Assembly (NCBI GenBank): GCA_020061355.1
Contig: JAGUYK010000040.1
Location: 62,001 to 126,000 of the forward strand
Reading direction: 5' to 3'
DNA from: Ignavibacteriales bacterium
GTDB taxonomy: Bacteria > Bacteroidota > Ignavibacteria > Ignavibacteriales > Melioribacteraceae
Length of the DNA stretch: 64,000 nt
This document shows, in pieces, positions 17,569 to 25,987 of this stretch (positions within the stretch are counted from its first letter, which is position 1; each line of letters starts with the position of its first letter). The notes under the pieces were generated by a model. It was not told the origin of the DNA. It did not search any database and saw only the letters and a list, made by a program, of their open reading frames with translations. A program made the translations under genes and the position numbers.

Positions 17569-17599
17569 TTAATGGGAGAGTAGTTTTCTCTCCCATTAA
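17569..17599. terminator. Perfect 12-bp hairpin after pckA
   Basis: TTAATGGGAGAG (17569-17580) and CTCTCCCATTAA (17588-17599) pair perfectly around a TAGTTTT loop, 17 bases after the pckA stop. No T-run follows on the plus strand, but such stems often end transcripts. The next gene begins 12 bases later, so some readthrough may reach it. Confidence 0.6.
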
Positions 17600-17610
17600 A
17601 AAGAGATAAT

Positions 17611-18024
17611 ATGAAAAATGTAGCAATAACAAGCATGCTTCTACTGTTTTTTCTTTGTTCATGTAATATTGAAAACTCAGTCAGTCCCGAAATTCCTGAG
17701 TTCGACTATCATCCCACAGTCGGCAATACAATTGAAAAATTCGGGTATGTGAATACTGTAAAAAAATTGTCGTATGAAGATTCGTATAATATAATTGTTG
17801 AATCAAATCAGGTTACAATAGGATTAATAATTGAAGGGTATGAATCAGGATCCGTTCGTGTTGAGGTAATAACAAAAAACGGGTCAACAATTTTTAATAG
17901 AACCGCTCTCTCAAATACCGTCCAGGGTCAAACAATACAGCTCGGTTCCCCGCTAGATAAAGTAAAGATCAAATTTGTCTCCTTCACGGGGATGATTACG
18001 CTTGGTGTTACAACAACAAATTAG
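17611..18024 (+). CDS. Small lipoprotein of unknown function
   Basis: A 137-residue lipoprotein with signal peptide and lipobox LCSC (Cys19). The mature domain is beta-rich, with segments VTIGLIIEGYESGSVRVEVI and VQGQTIQLGSPLDKVKIKF that suggest a small beta sandwich. No family is recognised. It follows pckA directly, separated only by the 12-bp hairpin. A TTAGAAAG/CTTTCTAA hairpin (18021-18047) covers its stop codon and may end its transcript. Confidence 0.7.
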   Translation: MKNVAITSMLLLFFLCSCNIENSVSPEIPEFDYHPTVGNTIEKFGYVNTVKKLSYEDSYNIIVESNQVTIGLIIEGYESGSVRVEVITKNGSTIFNRTALSNTVQGQTIQLGSPLDKVKIKFVSFTGMITLGVTTTN

Positions 18025-18063
18025 AAAGCAGTAATTACACTTTCTAATAAAATCCTCTTACAT

Positions 18064-18071
18064 TATATTTG
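18064..18071 (+). promoter_or_regulatory. Possible -7 element of the second aminotransferase gene
   Basis: TATATTTG fits TAnnTTTG and lies 47 bases before the ATG at 18119. The matching upstream element would be TTTC at 18041-18044 with a 19-base spacer, a weak match. Confidence 0.25.
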
Positions 18072-18118
18072 TCGCTAATCTAATTGTGACAGCTTGCTTT
18101 ATTAAATACTGGAGAAAA

Positions 18119-19312
18119 ATGGCAGTATCAAAAAGAATAAACAGGATTAATTTATCGCAAACAATGAAAGTTGCCCAGGCAGCAAAAGAAATGCAGGCAA
18201 CTGGAGAAGATATTATAGATTTAAGTGTCGGTGAATTAGATTATCCAACACCACCCAATGTTAAAGAGGCAGCCAAAAAAGCGATTGATCAAAACTTTAC
18301 TAAATATACTATAAATGCCGGAATGATCGAGCTTAGAGAAGCCATAGCACAAAAATTAAAAAATGAAAACGGTCTATCTTATTCAACAAACGAAATAATT
18401 GTATCTAATGGCGCTAAACAGGGTTTATTTAATACAATCCAATCAATTGTATATACGGATGACGAAGTTATTTTTTCCTCACCGTATTGGGTCTCTTATC
18501 CGGAAATGGTTTCTCTTGCTCATGGAAATTCGGTAATAATTCCTGCAAAAGAAGAGAATGGTTTTAAGATGACGCCGACGCAGCTTAAAGAAGCAATTTC
18601 ATCTCACACGAAATTGTTGATTCTATGCAATCCCTCCAATCCAACAGGTTCGGTATATACTAAAAAAGAACTTGAAGAAATTGCCGATATTGTAGAACAG
18701 GGTAATTTTTATGTAATTACAGACGAGATCTATGAGAAGATGGTTTATGATCATCATAAATTTATAAGCTTTGCTTCTATGAGTGAAAAAATAAAAGGTA
18801 AGACAATTGTGATTAACGGGCTCTCAAAATCTTATGCAATGACAGGCTGGAGAATTGGTTATGCTGCCGGACCGGAACACATCATTAAAGCAATGAATAA
18901 ACTTCAAAGTCATAGTACATCAAACGCATCCTCGATTTCCCAGGCGGCTGCAATTGAAGCCCTGGCGGGTGATCAAAATTTTATAAAAGAAATGCGGGCT
19001 GAATTCGAACGGAGAAGAGATTTTTTCTATGAGGAGATTACATCAATAGAAGGTATTGCCTGTTATAAACCTGAAGGGGCATTCTATTTATTTCCAAACA
19101 TTTCATCATATTTTCATAAATCGACTGATATATTCCGCATTGAGCATTCGTTTGATCTTGCGATGTATTTATTATATGACGCAAAGTTGGCTGTCGTACC
19201 GGGAAGTGCGTTCGGATCGGAAGGATATTTGAGAATATCTTATGCCGCACCAATTGAAAAATTAAAAGAAGCTACTGAAAGGATCAAGAAGGCTCTGGAA
19301 AAGCTGAATTAA
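18119..19312 (+). CDS. Aspartate aminotransferase (class I, subgroup Ib-like)
   Basis: A 397-residue fold-type I aminotransferase starting at the ATG at 18119, which has a GGAGA ribosome-binding site six bases upstream. A GTG at 18086 would add 11 residues with no support. It carries VGELDYPTPPNVKEAAKKAI near the N-terminus, CNPSNPTGSVYTKKEL, ITDEIYEKMVYDH and NGLSKSYAMTGWRIGYAAGP with the PLP Lys. It closely follows the pattern of bacterial AspC/AspB-type aspartate aminotransferases. Its last four bases overlap the end of convergent aroE. The substrate could also include prephenate or aromatic 2-oxo acids, which would fit aroE next door. Confidence 0.9.
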   Translation: MAVSKRINRINLSQTMKVAQAAKEMQATGEDIIDLSVGELDYPTPPNVKEAAKKAIDQNFTKYTINAGMIELREAIAQKLKNENGLSYSTNEIIVSNGAKQGLFNTIQSIVYTDDEVIFSSPYWVSYPEMVSLAHGNSVIIPAKEENGFKMTPTQLKEAISSHTKLLILCNPSNPTGSVYTKKELEEIADIVEQGNFYVITDEIYEKMVYDHHKFISFASMSEKIKGKTIVINGLSKSYAMTGWRIGYAAGPEHIIKAMNKLQSHSTSNASSISQAAAIEALAGDQNFIKEMRAEFERRRDFFYEEITSIEGIACYKPEGAFYLFPNISSYFHKSTDIFRIEHSFDLAMYLLYDAKLAVVPGSAFGSEGYLRISYAAPIEKLKEATERIKKALEKLN

Positions 19313-20187
19313 TTATTAAGATAAAATTCCAGTGCCCGTAAAACTTTATCTGTTTGCATTTTCTCGCCTGTCCACATTTCAAAAGAGCGGGCACCCTGCT
19401 CAACAAACATACTTAAACCTGTGATTGTTTTTGCTCCCTGCTGTTCGGCTAATTTTAGAAATTTTGTTTTGACCGGTGTGTAAACCACATCAAAAACGAT
19501 TTGATCTTTAACGAATGATTCCGGTATGGTTGTAGCGGAATCATCAATCTCGGGATTCATACCTATAGGAGTTGTATTTACAATTAGTTGAGAATCCTTA
19601 AGAATTTTTACAACATCGGGGGGAACAAGCTGATATGCCTTTATATTATTAAATAACATTTTGGATGCAAAATACTCTTTAAGAGATTCTGCAATCTGTT
19701 CTGTTCTGTTGATAATGTTAATTTTGTCGATTTTAAAATTTCTTATTAGTGCATAAATAACACTACGTGCAGCGCCTCCGGCTCCTATAATTGAAACATT
19801 GGCACCTTGCAAATAATCTTTATAAGGATTCAACGATTCAATGATTCCCAAAACATCGGTATTGTAACCACGCAAAACTCCATCGTCATTTAATACTGTG
19901 TTTACGGAGCCGATCATGCTTGCTTCGTCAGAAATATCTTTAAGCAAAGGAATTATTTTCTCCTTGAGCGGAAGCGTTACATTAAATCCTTTAATACCCA
20001 GAGCAATAATTCCTTTCAATGAATCCCTGAGTGAGTTTAAAGGAACATCAAAAGGGAGATAAATATAATTTAGATTTGATAGTTCGAATGCAATATTATG
20101 CATTAACGGCGAGTAGGAATGCTTAATAGGATGACCGAGTATTCCTACTATCTTCGTGTTATGGTTAAACTTATTTTGTGAATGCAT
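19309..20187 (-). CDS. aroE: Shikimate dehydrogenase
   Basis: A 292-residue enzyme that reduces 3-dehydroshikimate to shikimate with NADPH. Signatures: GHPIKHSYSPLMHN (shikimate-binding Ser/Ser), GFNVTLPLKEKI with the catalytic Lys, SVNTVL and GYNTDVLGI, then the dinucleotide-binding IGAGGAARSVIYAL, and NTTPIGM. Size is normal (usually 270-290). It lies six bases after the TPR gene stop on the same strand. The downstream gene on the opposite strand is an aminotransferase; the two may serve aromatic amino acid synthesis in parallel. Confidence 0.94.
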   Translation of the reverse strand: MHSQNKFNHNTKIVGILGHPIKHSYSPLMHNIAFELSNLNYIYLPFDVPLNSLRDSLKGIIALGIKGFNVTLPLKEKIIPLLKDISDEASMIGSVNTVLNDDGVLRGYNTDVLGIIESLNPYKDYLQGANVSIIGAGGAARSVIYALIRNFKIDKINIINRTEQIAESLKEYFASKMLFNNIKAYQLVPPDVVKILKDSQLIVNTTPIGMNPEIDDSATTIPESFVKDQIVFDVVYTPVKTKFLKLAEQQGAKTITGLSMFVEQGARSFEMWTGEKMQTDKVLRALEFYLNN

Positions 20188-20193
20188 AATTGA

Positions 20194-21618
20194 TCAAGTT
20201 TTATTATCGTCAAGCAATTTGGTAAAAAGTTTAGAAGTTTTAACTTCAGGATAATCCCTTGTAAACTCATTCTTAATATTTGGGTCAAGTTCAAAAGTTT
20301 TCTTTAGACAGTCTATTGCATCTTGAGTCTGGCTGATTAAAAAATTAATTTTTGCTTTCCCATAGTAAGAGTTAGCGTGACTAGGCTTTAGTCTGATACA
20401 CTCATCGAATGCCCTTAGTGAATCAAGCCAGCTTCCCATTTCGAAATACGTTTCTGCTAACTTGTACCATGCGCCGAAGTTATCTTTATTAAGGTCGATT
20501 GCATGTTTAAAACTTATTACGGAGTTCTGAAGTTGACCGAGAGAGTATTCTAAATCTGCTTTAGCAAACCAGGCATCTTCAGGATTGCTGGTCAACGAAA
20601 TAGCTTTATTAAAATCTTTAAGAGCGAGCTGAAATTTTCCAACAGAATCATAACAGTAACCTCTTGCAAGGTAGGCTTCATAGTATTCGGTATCAAGATT
20701 GATTGCTTCGGTGTAACTCTTTATAGCTTGCTGGTAATTTTCTAATTCTTCGTAAGTTTGACCCATGTTGAAGAGTATGGTTTCATCATATGGGTCAATG
20801 TCGTAAGCTTTTTTATATGAATCGAGTGCTTCGCCGAATCTTCCAACTTTAGAATAAGAATAACCGCAATTAAACCATGAGCTTGCAAAATCATCCTTCA
20901 AAGCCATCGAAAGTTCAAAAGCGTTTATAGCTTTATCCCATTCTTCCATACGAAGATGAACAATTCCTTTGTTATACCATCCTGTAAAACTATCGGGTTC
21001 AATTTCCAAGTACATTTCATAAGAATTAAGAGCCGATTTCAATTGATTTGAATTTTCATAACAGTAACCCAGCTCATACCATGCTTCAAGATATTCAGGC
21101 TCCAATTCTGTGGCTATTTTAAGGTATTCAATCGCCTCACTGAATTTTTCTCTCTTCTCATATAGCAATCCGAGATTAAAATAGATTTCTTCGTTGTTCG
21201 GTTCGAATGTTAGTGCTTTTTTTAAAGATTCAATAGCTTCATCAAACATTCCCAAATTATCTTCGGCAATAGAAATGTTGATATATGTTTCAACATCATT
21301 GGGGTTTAGTGATAATGCTTTTTGAAAACACTCATATGCTTGATCGAAGATAAAGGAATTATTTAAGAAGATTCCTTTAAATTGCCAGGCTTCGGCATTA
21401 TAGGGAGTTAATGCAATTATTGCATCTGTGATAAAAAGTCCCTCTTCTACGTAATCATATTCCAGGCAAAGCTGCATCGTATCTTCTATAAATTCAATGT
21501 GGGCTAGTGTTTGTCCCTGATTAATATATTCTTTTGAAGCATTTATTTTTAACTTAATATCCTTTTCATCATAATACTCGTCAAAATCCTCATTTAGATA
21601 ATCTTCGGAAAAACTCAT
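20194..21618 (-). CDS. TPR-repeat cytoplasmic protein
   Basis: A 474-residue protein with about ten tetratricopeptide repeats (from residue 38 to the end) following the A/G-Y/A-x-P pattern, such as AWYELGYCYENSNQLKSALN and AWFAKADLEYSLGQLQNSV. The N-terminal 25 residues are acidic (EDYLNEDFDEYYDEKD). There is no signal peptide, so the protein is cytoplasmic and probably scaffolds other proteins. It precedes aroE in the same unit, but TPR proteins need not share that pathway. Confidence 0.85.
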   Translation of the reverse strand: MSFSEDYLNEDFDEYYDEKDIKLKINASKEYINQGQTLAHIEFIEDTMQLCLEYDYVEEGLFITDAIIALTPYNAEAWQFKGIFLNNSFIFDQAYECFQKALSLNPNDVETYINISIAEDNLGMFDEAIESLKKALTFEPNNEEIYFNLGLLYEKREKFSEAIEYLKIATELEPEYLEAWYELGYCYENSNQLKSALNSYEMYLEIEPDSFTGWYNKGIVHLRMEEWDKAINAFELSMALKDDFASSWFNCGYSYSKVGRFGEALDSYKKAYDIDPYDETILFNMGQTYEELENYQQAIKSYTEAINLDTEYYEAYLARGYCYDSVGKFQLALKDFNKAISLTSNPEDAWFAKADLEYSLGQLQNSVISFKHAIDLNKDNFGAWYKLAETYFEMGSWLDSLRAFDECIRLKPSHANSYYGKAKINFLISQTQDAIDCLKKTFELDPNIKNEFTRDYPEVKTSKLFTKLLDDNKT

Positions 21619-21729
21619 TTATACTCCGTATTAATTCGGGGGAAAATGTATTACTAACGAATGTTAAAATCAAGTTGAATTTGATCTGGATTTTTTGGGT
21701 GTTCTAATTTATACAGAAGCGTCGGATTC

Positions 21730-22929
21730 TTAATTCTTTTTAATCGGGATTTCTTTTACTCCATCGGAAATCTGGTAAACATAAAATTCCGGTTCGTTCT
21801 TAAATTCATTTTGAAACTTTTTTTTAATATTCTTAATAAAACTGTTTGTATTCTCACTTCTTACCAAATGGAATGTCGATCTCCACTGTGAGCAGCTGAT
21901 CATTTTGGAACCGAACACGCCGGGAAGTTTTGAACTTCTTTCTATTAAAAAATCACATTTTGGACAGCTTAATTCGTAATCACTTGAAATACTCCAGTGC
22001 GATTGAGTAATGCATTTCCCGAAATCCTCCATCTTATTTTTTTTAATAAACTTGATTGCTTCTTCAGATCTAATTCTCTCATTAACATTATATAAAATAC
22101 GATTGAAGATTCTTTTTGGAAGCATATGATAATGACGAAGTAGAAAACTTTGTTCAACGTCCCTTAAATTTTTGATTCCCCAAATATAAAGTCTTAATCC
22201 TTTAACCCCGATCTCACATTCTTCAATCCGTTCGTTACAGATATCAGACACAAATTGTATCCGTTCCCCGGTGTTAATAATAACAATATCAAAATTGTGC
22301 TCTTTGCGTGCCAGACTCTTGTGCTCTAATGATCTTAAATCTATATTGAGAAATTTGTTCTCCTTTCCGAATTTAACAGTATAATGATGGGCTATGTTTG
22401 AAATTTTTCCAATGCTAAGTAATTCACACTGTCTAACGTACTCCAGCAAGTCACTATTGTTAAGACCAAGATTTAGTTCTTGATTTAATGCTGTGGCAAA
22501 CCCAACTTCAAGTGATGCCAGAGCGCCAAGACCAAGGCATTCCGGAACCTCAGAGTGAATTACACAATTAAAACCGAATTCCAATTGACAATTGGCTTTT
22601 AACATTCTCAAAAGACATAATTCATTTCTGAACTTGTGCTCATTTAGATTATCAATGTCTGAAATTTGAAAGATAATTGAATTGAGGGAGTTGGCATCTG
22701 TTAAATTTATAGTTTGGTCAGTCCTCTTTTTAATAATTATAGTGACAAATTTATTTAATGCAACTGATAATAAAATTCCACCATTATAATGTGTATGATC
22801 GCCAAGTAGTATCAAGCTTGCAGGTGCGATAATTAAGTGTCCGCCGTTAGGGTCACCATACAATTCTTCGAAAATAGTTTTCGTAGCACTACTTAGTTTT
22901 TTATAAAAAGCAATTTCAGGACTTGTCAT
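21730..22929 (-). CDS. Galactokinase-like GHMP protein, probably inactive
   Basis: A 399-residue protein that aligns with galactokinase along its length but has lost the catalytic positions. The sugar motif reads APASLILLGDHTHYNGG (residues 35-51), so the Arg, Glu and Asp of APGRxxLIGEHTDYN are Ser38, Asp44 and His47. The ATP-loop serines are replaced (GLGALASLE, 133-141). The catalytic base Asp of the GiMDQ segment is His181 in NIAHH. The third motif GGGFGG is replaced by SCSQWRS. The C-terminal PGVFGSKM remnant is kept. This pattern suggests a pseudo-kinase with a binding or regulatory role, not a working galactokinase. It lies 111 bases upstream of the TPR gene. Confidence 0.8.
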   Translation of the reverse strand: MTSPEIAFYKKLSSATKTIFEELYGDPNGGHLIIAPASLILLGDHTHYNGGILLSVALNKFVTIIIKKRTDQTINLTDANSLNSIIFQISDIDNLNEHKFRNELCLLRMLKANCQLEFGFNCVIHSEVPECLGLGALASLEVGFATALNQELNLGLNNSDLLEYVRQCELLSIGKISNIAHHYTVKFGKENKFLNIDLRSLEHKSLARKEHNFDIVIINTGERIQFVSDICNERIEECEIGVKGLRLYIWGIKNLRDVEQSFLLRHYHMLPKRIFNRILYNVNERIRSEEAIKFIKKNKMEDFGKCITQSHWSISSDYELSCPKCDFLIERSSKLPGVFGSKMISCSQWRSTFHLVRSENTNSFIKNIKKKFQNEFKNEPEFYVYQISDGVKEIPIKKN

Positions 22930-23261
22930 AATTATTCCGGCATATTCAATTTCTTAAATGTAGAGCAAAGAATATTATTGTCTTATTAAAATTAATTAAT
23001 AACCGAAGAAGATTCCTGAAATTAAGATTCCGACAATAAATCTTAAACTCTTGTTTGATTTTAAAATAATCCTGCAATTTATTCAGTCTGTTATTTTTAT
23101 CTTGAAATAGGGTGAAGTCTTAATTGGTTATTATATATGGCTCAAAGCATTTCAGTGCACTTTCGTTTTTCATTTCGAGAATCCGATTTTGATTTCTCGG
23201 TAAGTCCATTTTAACTATAATTGCACATTAAAATTTGAACAACAGATAAAAGGGGACAACA
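22930..23261. other. Intergenic region, divergent genes, with one bulged hairpin
   Basis: This 332-base region separates the galactokinase-like gene and the C69 peptidase gene. The only structure seen is CGAGAATC (23176-23183) pairing with GATTTCTCG (23191-23199) with one bulged T, in the leader of the peptidase gene. A 25-codon frame at 23137 was not accepted. No clear promoter match was found. Confidence 0.35.
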
Positions 23262-25085
23262 ATGAAACGATTTTTATTCGTTTTTATACTCTTTGTTTTA
23301 TTAATTAATTACAGTGTAATTGATGCCTGTACTAATTTATTGGTTACAAAAGGTGCCTCCAAAGACGGCTCTACAATGATTACTTACACAGCCGATTCAT
23401 ATAATCTTTATGGAGAACTCTATTATTTCCCCGCAGCAAAGTATCCAAAAGGTGCCGGGTTGGATGTCTATGAATGGGATACCGGAAAATTTCTCGGTCG
23501 GATTAAACAGGTTTCAGAAACATATAATGTTGTAGGCAACATGAATGAATTCCAGGTAGTTATTGGTGAAACTACATTTGGTGGTCGAAGTGAACTTGTG
23601 AATCCCAAGGGAATTATTGACTATGGAAGTCTCATCTATATAACGCTTCAGCGCTCCAAAACTGCTCGTGAAGCTATCAAAGTAATGACTGAACTTGTCG
23701 AGGAATACGGTTATTATAGTTCAGGGGAATCATTCTCGATTGGTGATCCTAATGAGGTCTGGATTCTAGAAATGATCGGTAAATGTCCCGGGGTTAAAGG
23801 TGCTAACTGGGTAGCAATAAAAATTCCTGATGGATACATTTCAGGGCATGCTAACGCTTCGCGTATAACAACTTTTCCGTTAAATGACCCGGCGAATGTT
23901 CTCTATTCGAAAGATGTAATTTCATTTGCTCGGGAAAAGGGTTATTTCGATGGCAAAGATTCAGAGTTCAGTTTTGCTGCAACTTACGATCCATTGAATT
24001 TCGGTTCGGTCCGTTTTTGCGATGCGAGAGTATGGTCTATGTTCAGAAGATGTAATTCGACCATGGAAAAGTATATAGATTATATCCGTGGTGAAAGTTC
24101 GGATAGAATGCCATTGTATATTAAGCCCGATAAAAAATTATCTCTTGAGGATGTAATGGGATTGATGAGGGATCACTATGAAGGAACGGAACTTGATATG
24201 ACAAAAGGATTGGCTGCGGGTCCTTATAATATGCCTGTCCGCTGGCGTCCTTTAACGTGGCAGTATGAGGGTCAGCAATACTTTAACGAGAGACCAATTT
24301 CAACTCCGCAAACCGGATGGTCTTATATAAGTCAGTCCAGATCCTGGTTGCCAAATGAAGTCGGTGGATTATTATGGTTTGGTGTTGATGATACAAAGAT
24401 GACTGTTTATGTTCCGATTTATGCTTCAAATACAAAAACACCTTATAATTTTCAGCAGGGGCTCGGTTCCCTTGCTGAATTTACTTGGGATTCTGCATTC
24501 TGGGTATTCAACTTTGTTGCTAATTACGTTTATCCGAAATATAGTTTGATGGTCGATGACGTATTAAAAGTTCAGCATGAGCTTGAGGGGAAATTTTTAG
24601 CACGGCAGAAAGAGATTGAAGATAAAGCATTAGCACTTTCAAAGATATCAAGAAGAGATGCAATCGAATTTTTGAATAATTATTCTAGTGAAATGGCAGA
24701 CCTTACGATCAAACGGTGGAAAAAATTAGGTGAGCATTTAATTCAAAAATATATTGACGGTGTTGTTAAAAACGAATTTAACAGACCGGTTAATGTTGGA
24801 TACCCCGATGACTTTAGAAGAGCCCTCGTTGAATCGGAAGGAGATAGAATTAGGATGAGAAAACTGCCCGAAGAGCTTGAGGCGGAAGTAAAAGATAATT
24901 TTGCTAAAGCAGAAGTAAGTTTGAAAGAAAAAAATTATCAGCAGGCAAAAAATTACCTTAAGAAAGTTTTGGAATTGAGACCCGGAGATGAGATTGCAAA
25001 ATCAAAATTGGAAAGAGTAAATTTTATTATCGCCGAAATCGAAAAACTTCATCAGGATAAATTTTCGGGTTCATCTTCTCAATAA
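23262..25085 (+). CDS. Secreted C69-family dipeptidase with C-terminal TPR-like tail
   Basis: A 607-residue N-terminal-nucleophile peptidase. After the signal peptide (about residues 1-21) Cys23 in DACTNLLVTKGASKDGS is the likely nucleophile released by autoprocessing, as in dipeptidase A. Other C69 landmarks are SYNLYGELYYFPAA, GETTFGGR and the conserved GEPNEVW-like GDPNEVWILEM. The enzyme would cleave dipeptides in the periplasm. The last ~60 residues contain a TPR-like segment (AEVSLKEKNYQQAKNYLKKVLELRPGDEIA), an unusual extension. A rho-independent terminator (25118-25145) follows. It stands alone. Confidence 0.9.
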   Translation: MKRFLFVFILFVLLINYSVIDACTNLLVTKGASKDGSTMITYTADSYNLYGELYYFPAAKYPKGAGLDVYEWDTGKFLGRIKQVSETYNVVGNMNEFQVVIGETTFGGRSELVNPKGIIDYGSLIYITLQRSKTAREAIKVMTELVEEYGYYSSGESFSIGDPNEVWILEMIGKCPGVKGANWVAIKIPDGYISGHANASRITTFPLNDPANVLYSKDVISFAREKGYFDGKDSEFSFAATYDPLNFGSVRFCDARVWSMFRRCNSTMEKYIDYIRGESSDRMPLYIKPDKKLSLEDVMGLMRDHYEGTELDMTKGLAAGPYNMPVRWRPLTWQYEGQQYFNERPISTPQTGWSYISQSRSWLPNEVGGLLWFGVDDTKMTVYVPIYASNTKTPYNFQQGLGSLAEFTWDSAFWVFNFVANYVYPKYSLMVDDVLKVQHELEGKFLARQKEIEDKALALSKISRRDAIEFLNNYSSEMADLTIKRWKKLGEHLIQKYIDGVVKNEFNRPVNVGYPDDFRRALVESEGDRIRMRKLPEELEAEVKDNFAKAEVSLKEKNYQQAKNYLKKVLELRPGDEIAKSKLERVNFIIAEIEKLHQDKFSGSSSQ

Positions 25086-25117
25086 CTACATTGAATTTTA
25101 AGACCATTATCCAATTG

Positions 25118-25145
25118 AAAAGCCTCAGTAATGAGGCTTTTTTTA
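25118..25145 (+). terminator. Rho-independent terminator after the C69 peptidase gene
   Basis: AAAAGCCTCA and TGAGGCTTTT pair around a GTAA loop, followed by a run of T residues to 25145, 33 bases after the stop codon. This is a textbook intrinsic terminator. Confidence 0.9.
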
Positions 25146-25233
25146 TAAACAATCTCTGGATATTATATTGTAAAAATGTTCTGCCGCAATTAATAGAAAG
25201 TAATACCGTGTAAATGTTTGAAATAGAGTAGAA

Positions 25234-25344
25234 TTATTCTTCCCGCTTTTTGTTCTTAGAAATTAATAACAAAACAATGATCCCCAGAAATGAAGTAAAG
25301 AAGAATAATCCAACCGATGAGTAAACAATTTGTGATAGTGTCAT
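25234..25344 (-). CDS. Candidate 36-residue single-helix membrane peptide
   Basis: A short frame encodes MTLSQIVYSSVGLFFF..., one membrane helix (residues 5-27) and a basic tail KNKKREE. It has an ATG, a purine-rich GAAAGAAAA upstream, and a normal TAA stop. Just before it on the minus strand is a hairpin followed by six T residues (25361-25401), resembling a terminator/attenuator. Small membrane peptides of this size are often accessory subunits, but none is recognised here. It is a prediction from amino-acid pattern only. Confidence 0.4.
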   Translation of the reverse strand: MTLSQIVYSSVGLFFFTSFLGIIVLLLISKNKKREE

Positions 25345-25360
25345 TATTTTCTTTCTTTGT

Positions 25361-25401
25361 TAAAAAATGGGCTGACTCCCAGCCGAGTAAGTCAACCCAT
25401 T
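25361..25401 (-). terminator. Hairpin with T-run on the minus strand, upstream of the small membrane peptide
   Basis: AATGGGCTGACT (25366-25377) and AGTCAACCCATT (25390-25401) pair over 11 of 12 bases. On the minus strand the stem is followed by six T residues, as in an intrinsic terminator. It lies 17 bases before the ATG of the 36-residue frame, so it either ends an upstream minus-strand transcript (possibly a small RNA) or attenuates the peptide gene. Confidence 0.55.
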
Positions 25402-25987
25402 ATGTAATAAAATAAACGACAATCGAACTTATTAAATTTCATAATAAATCAAAAGACGAAAAAGAAATGTGTGATGTAGAGCATAAATATTATGATAAAG
25501 TATTCAGTTGCCTTTGAAATAGTTTTGGAACCGGCTTACTCATGGGACAAATTTCCTCTTAACGAATGCATCTTACAAGAAAAGAAAAAATTCTACAAAA
25601 AAGATTTTTAAGAAATTTGATTTGTTCTAGATGATATCTATTCTCATAATCACTCATAAGTTTCCTTGACTTCATTCTAAATACTAATTATGTTAACACA
25701 GATTAATAGATTATATGCAATGAAAAAAATGGTTCCCGGAACCCTTCTTTCCCGACGGGGTTTGCATGGTTTTATTATTTCAAATGCTAAATGTCCAGAT
25801 CATTTTACTCACCCTTTCTTTATTTCGGGAAATTGTTTTTTCACAATCGGTTACTTTGTATTTATTTATTCTTTAAAGCAAAGTAGAACTGTCGATATTT
25901 TAAAATTGCATCCCATTTTACCTCATAGAAATAGTAACTCAATTTTTAAAGATTATAATTCAGACCTTAATAAAACTTGAGATAAAA
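25402..25987. other. Gene-poor region
   Basis: No convincing gene is seen between the hairpin and the sorting-tail protein gene. A 96-codon plus-strand frame (25690-25980) has low-complexity composition and no family resemblance. A short GGTTC/GAACC hairpin occurs at 25731-25743. The promoter of the gene at 25988 must lie here but was not identified. Confidence 0.4.

Noticed and set aside
23137-23214. A 25-codon plus-strand frame in the leader of the C69 peptidase gene
   Set aside because: Very short, no ribosome-binding site, and it overlaps a hairpin; not supportable as a gene.
25690-25980. A 96-codon plus-strand frame before the sorting-tail protein gene
   Set aside because: No ribosome-binding site, low-complexity composition and no family resemblance; it lies in a gene-poor AT-rich stretch.
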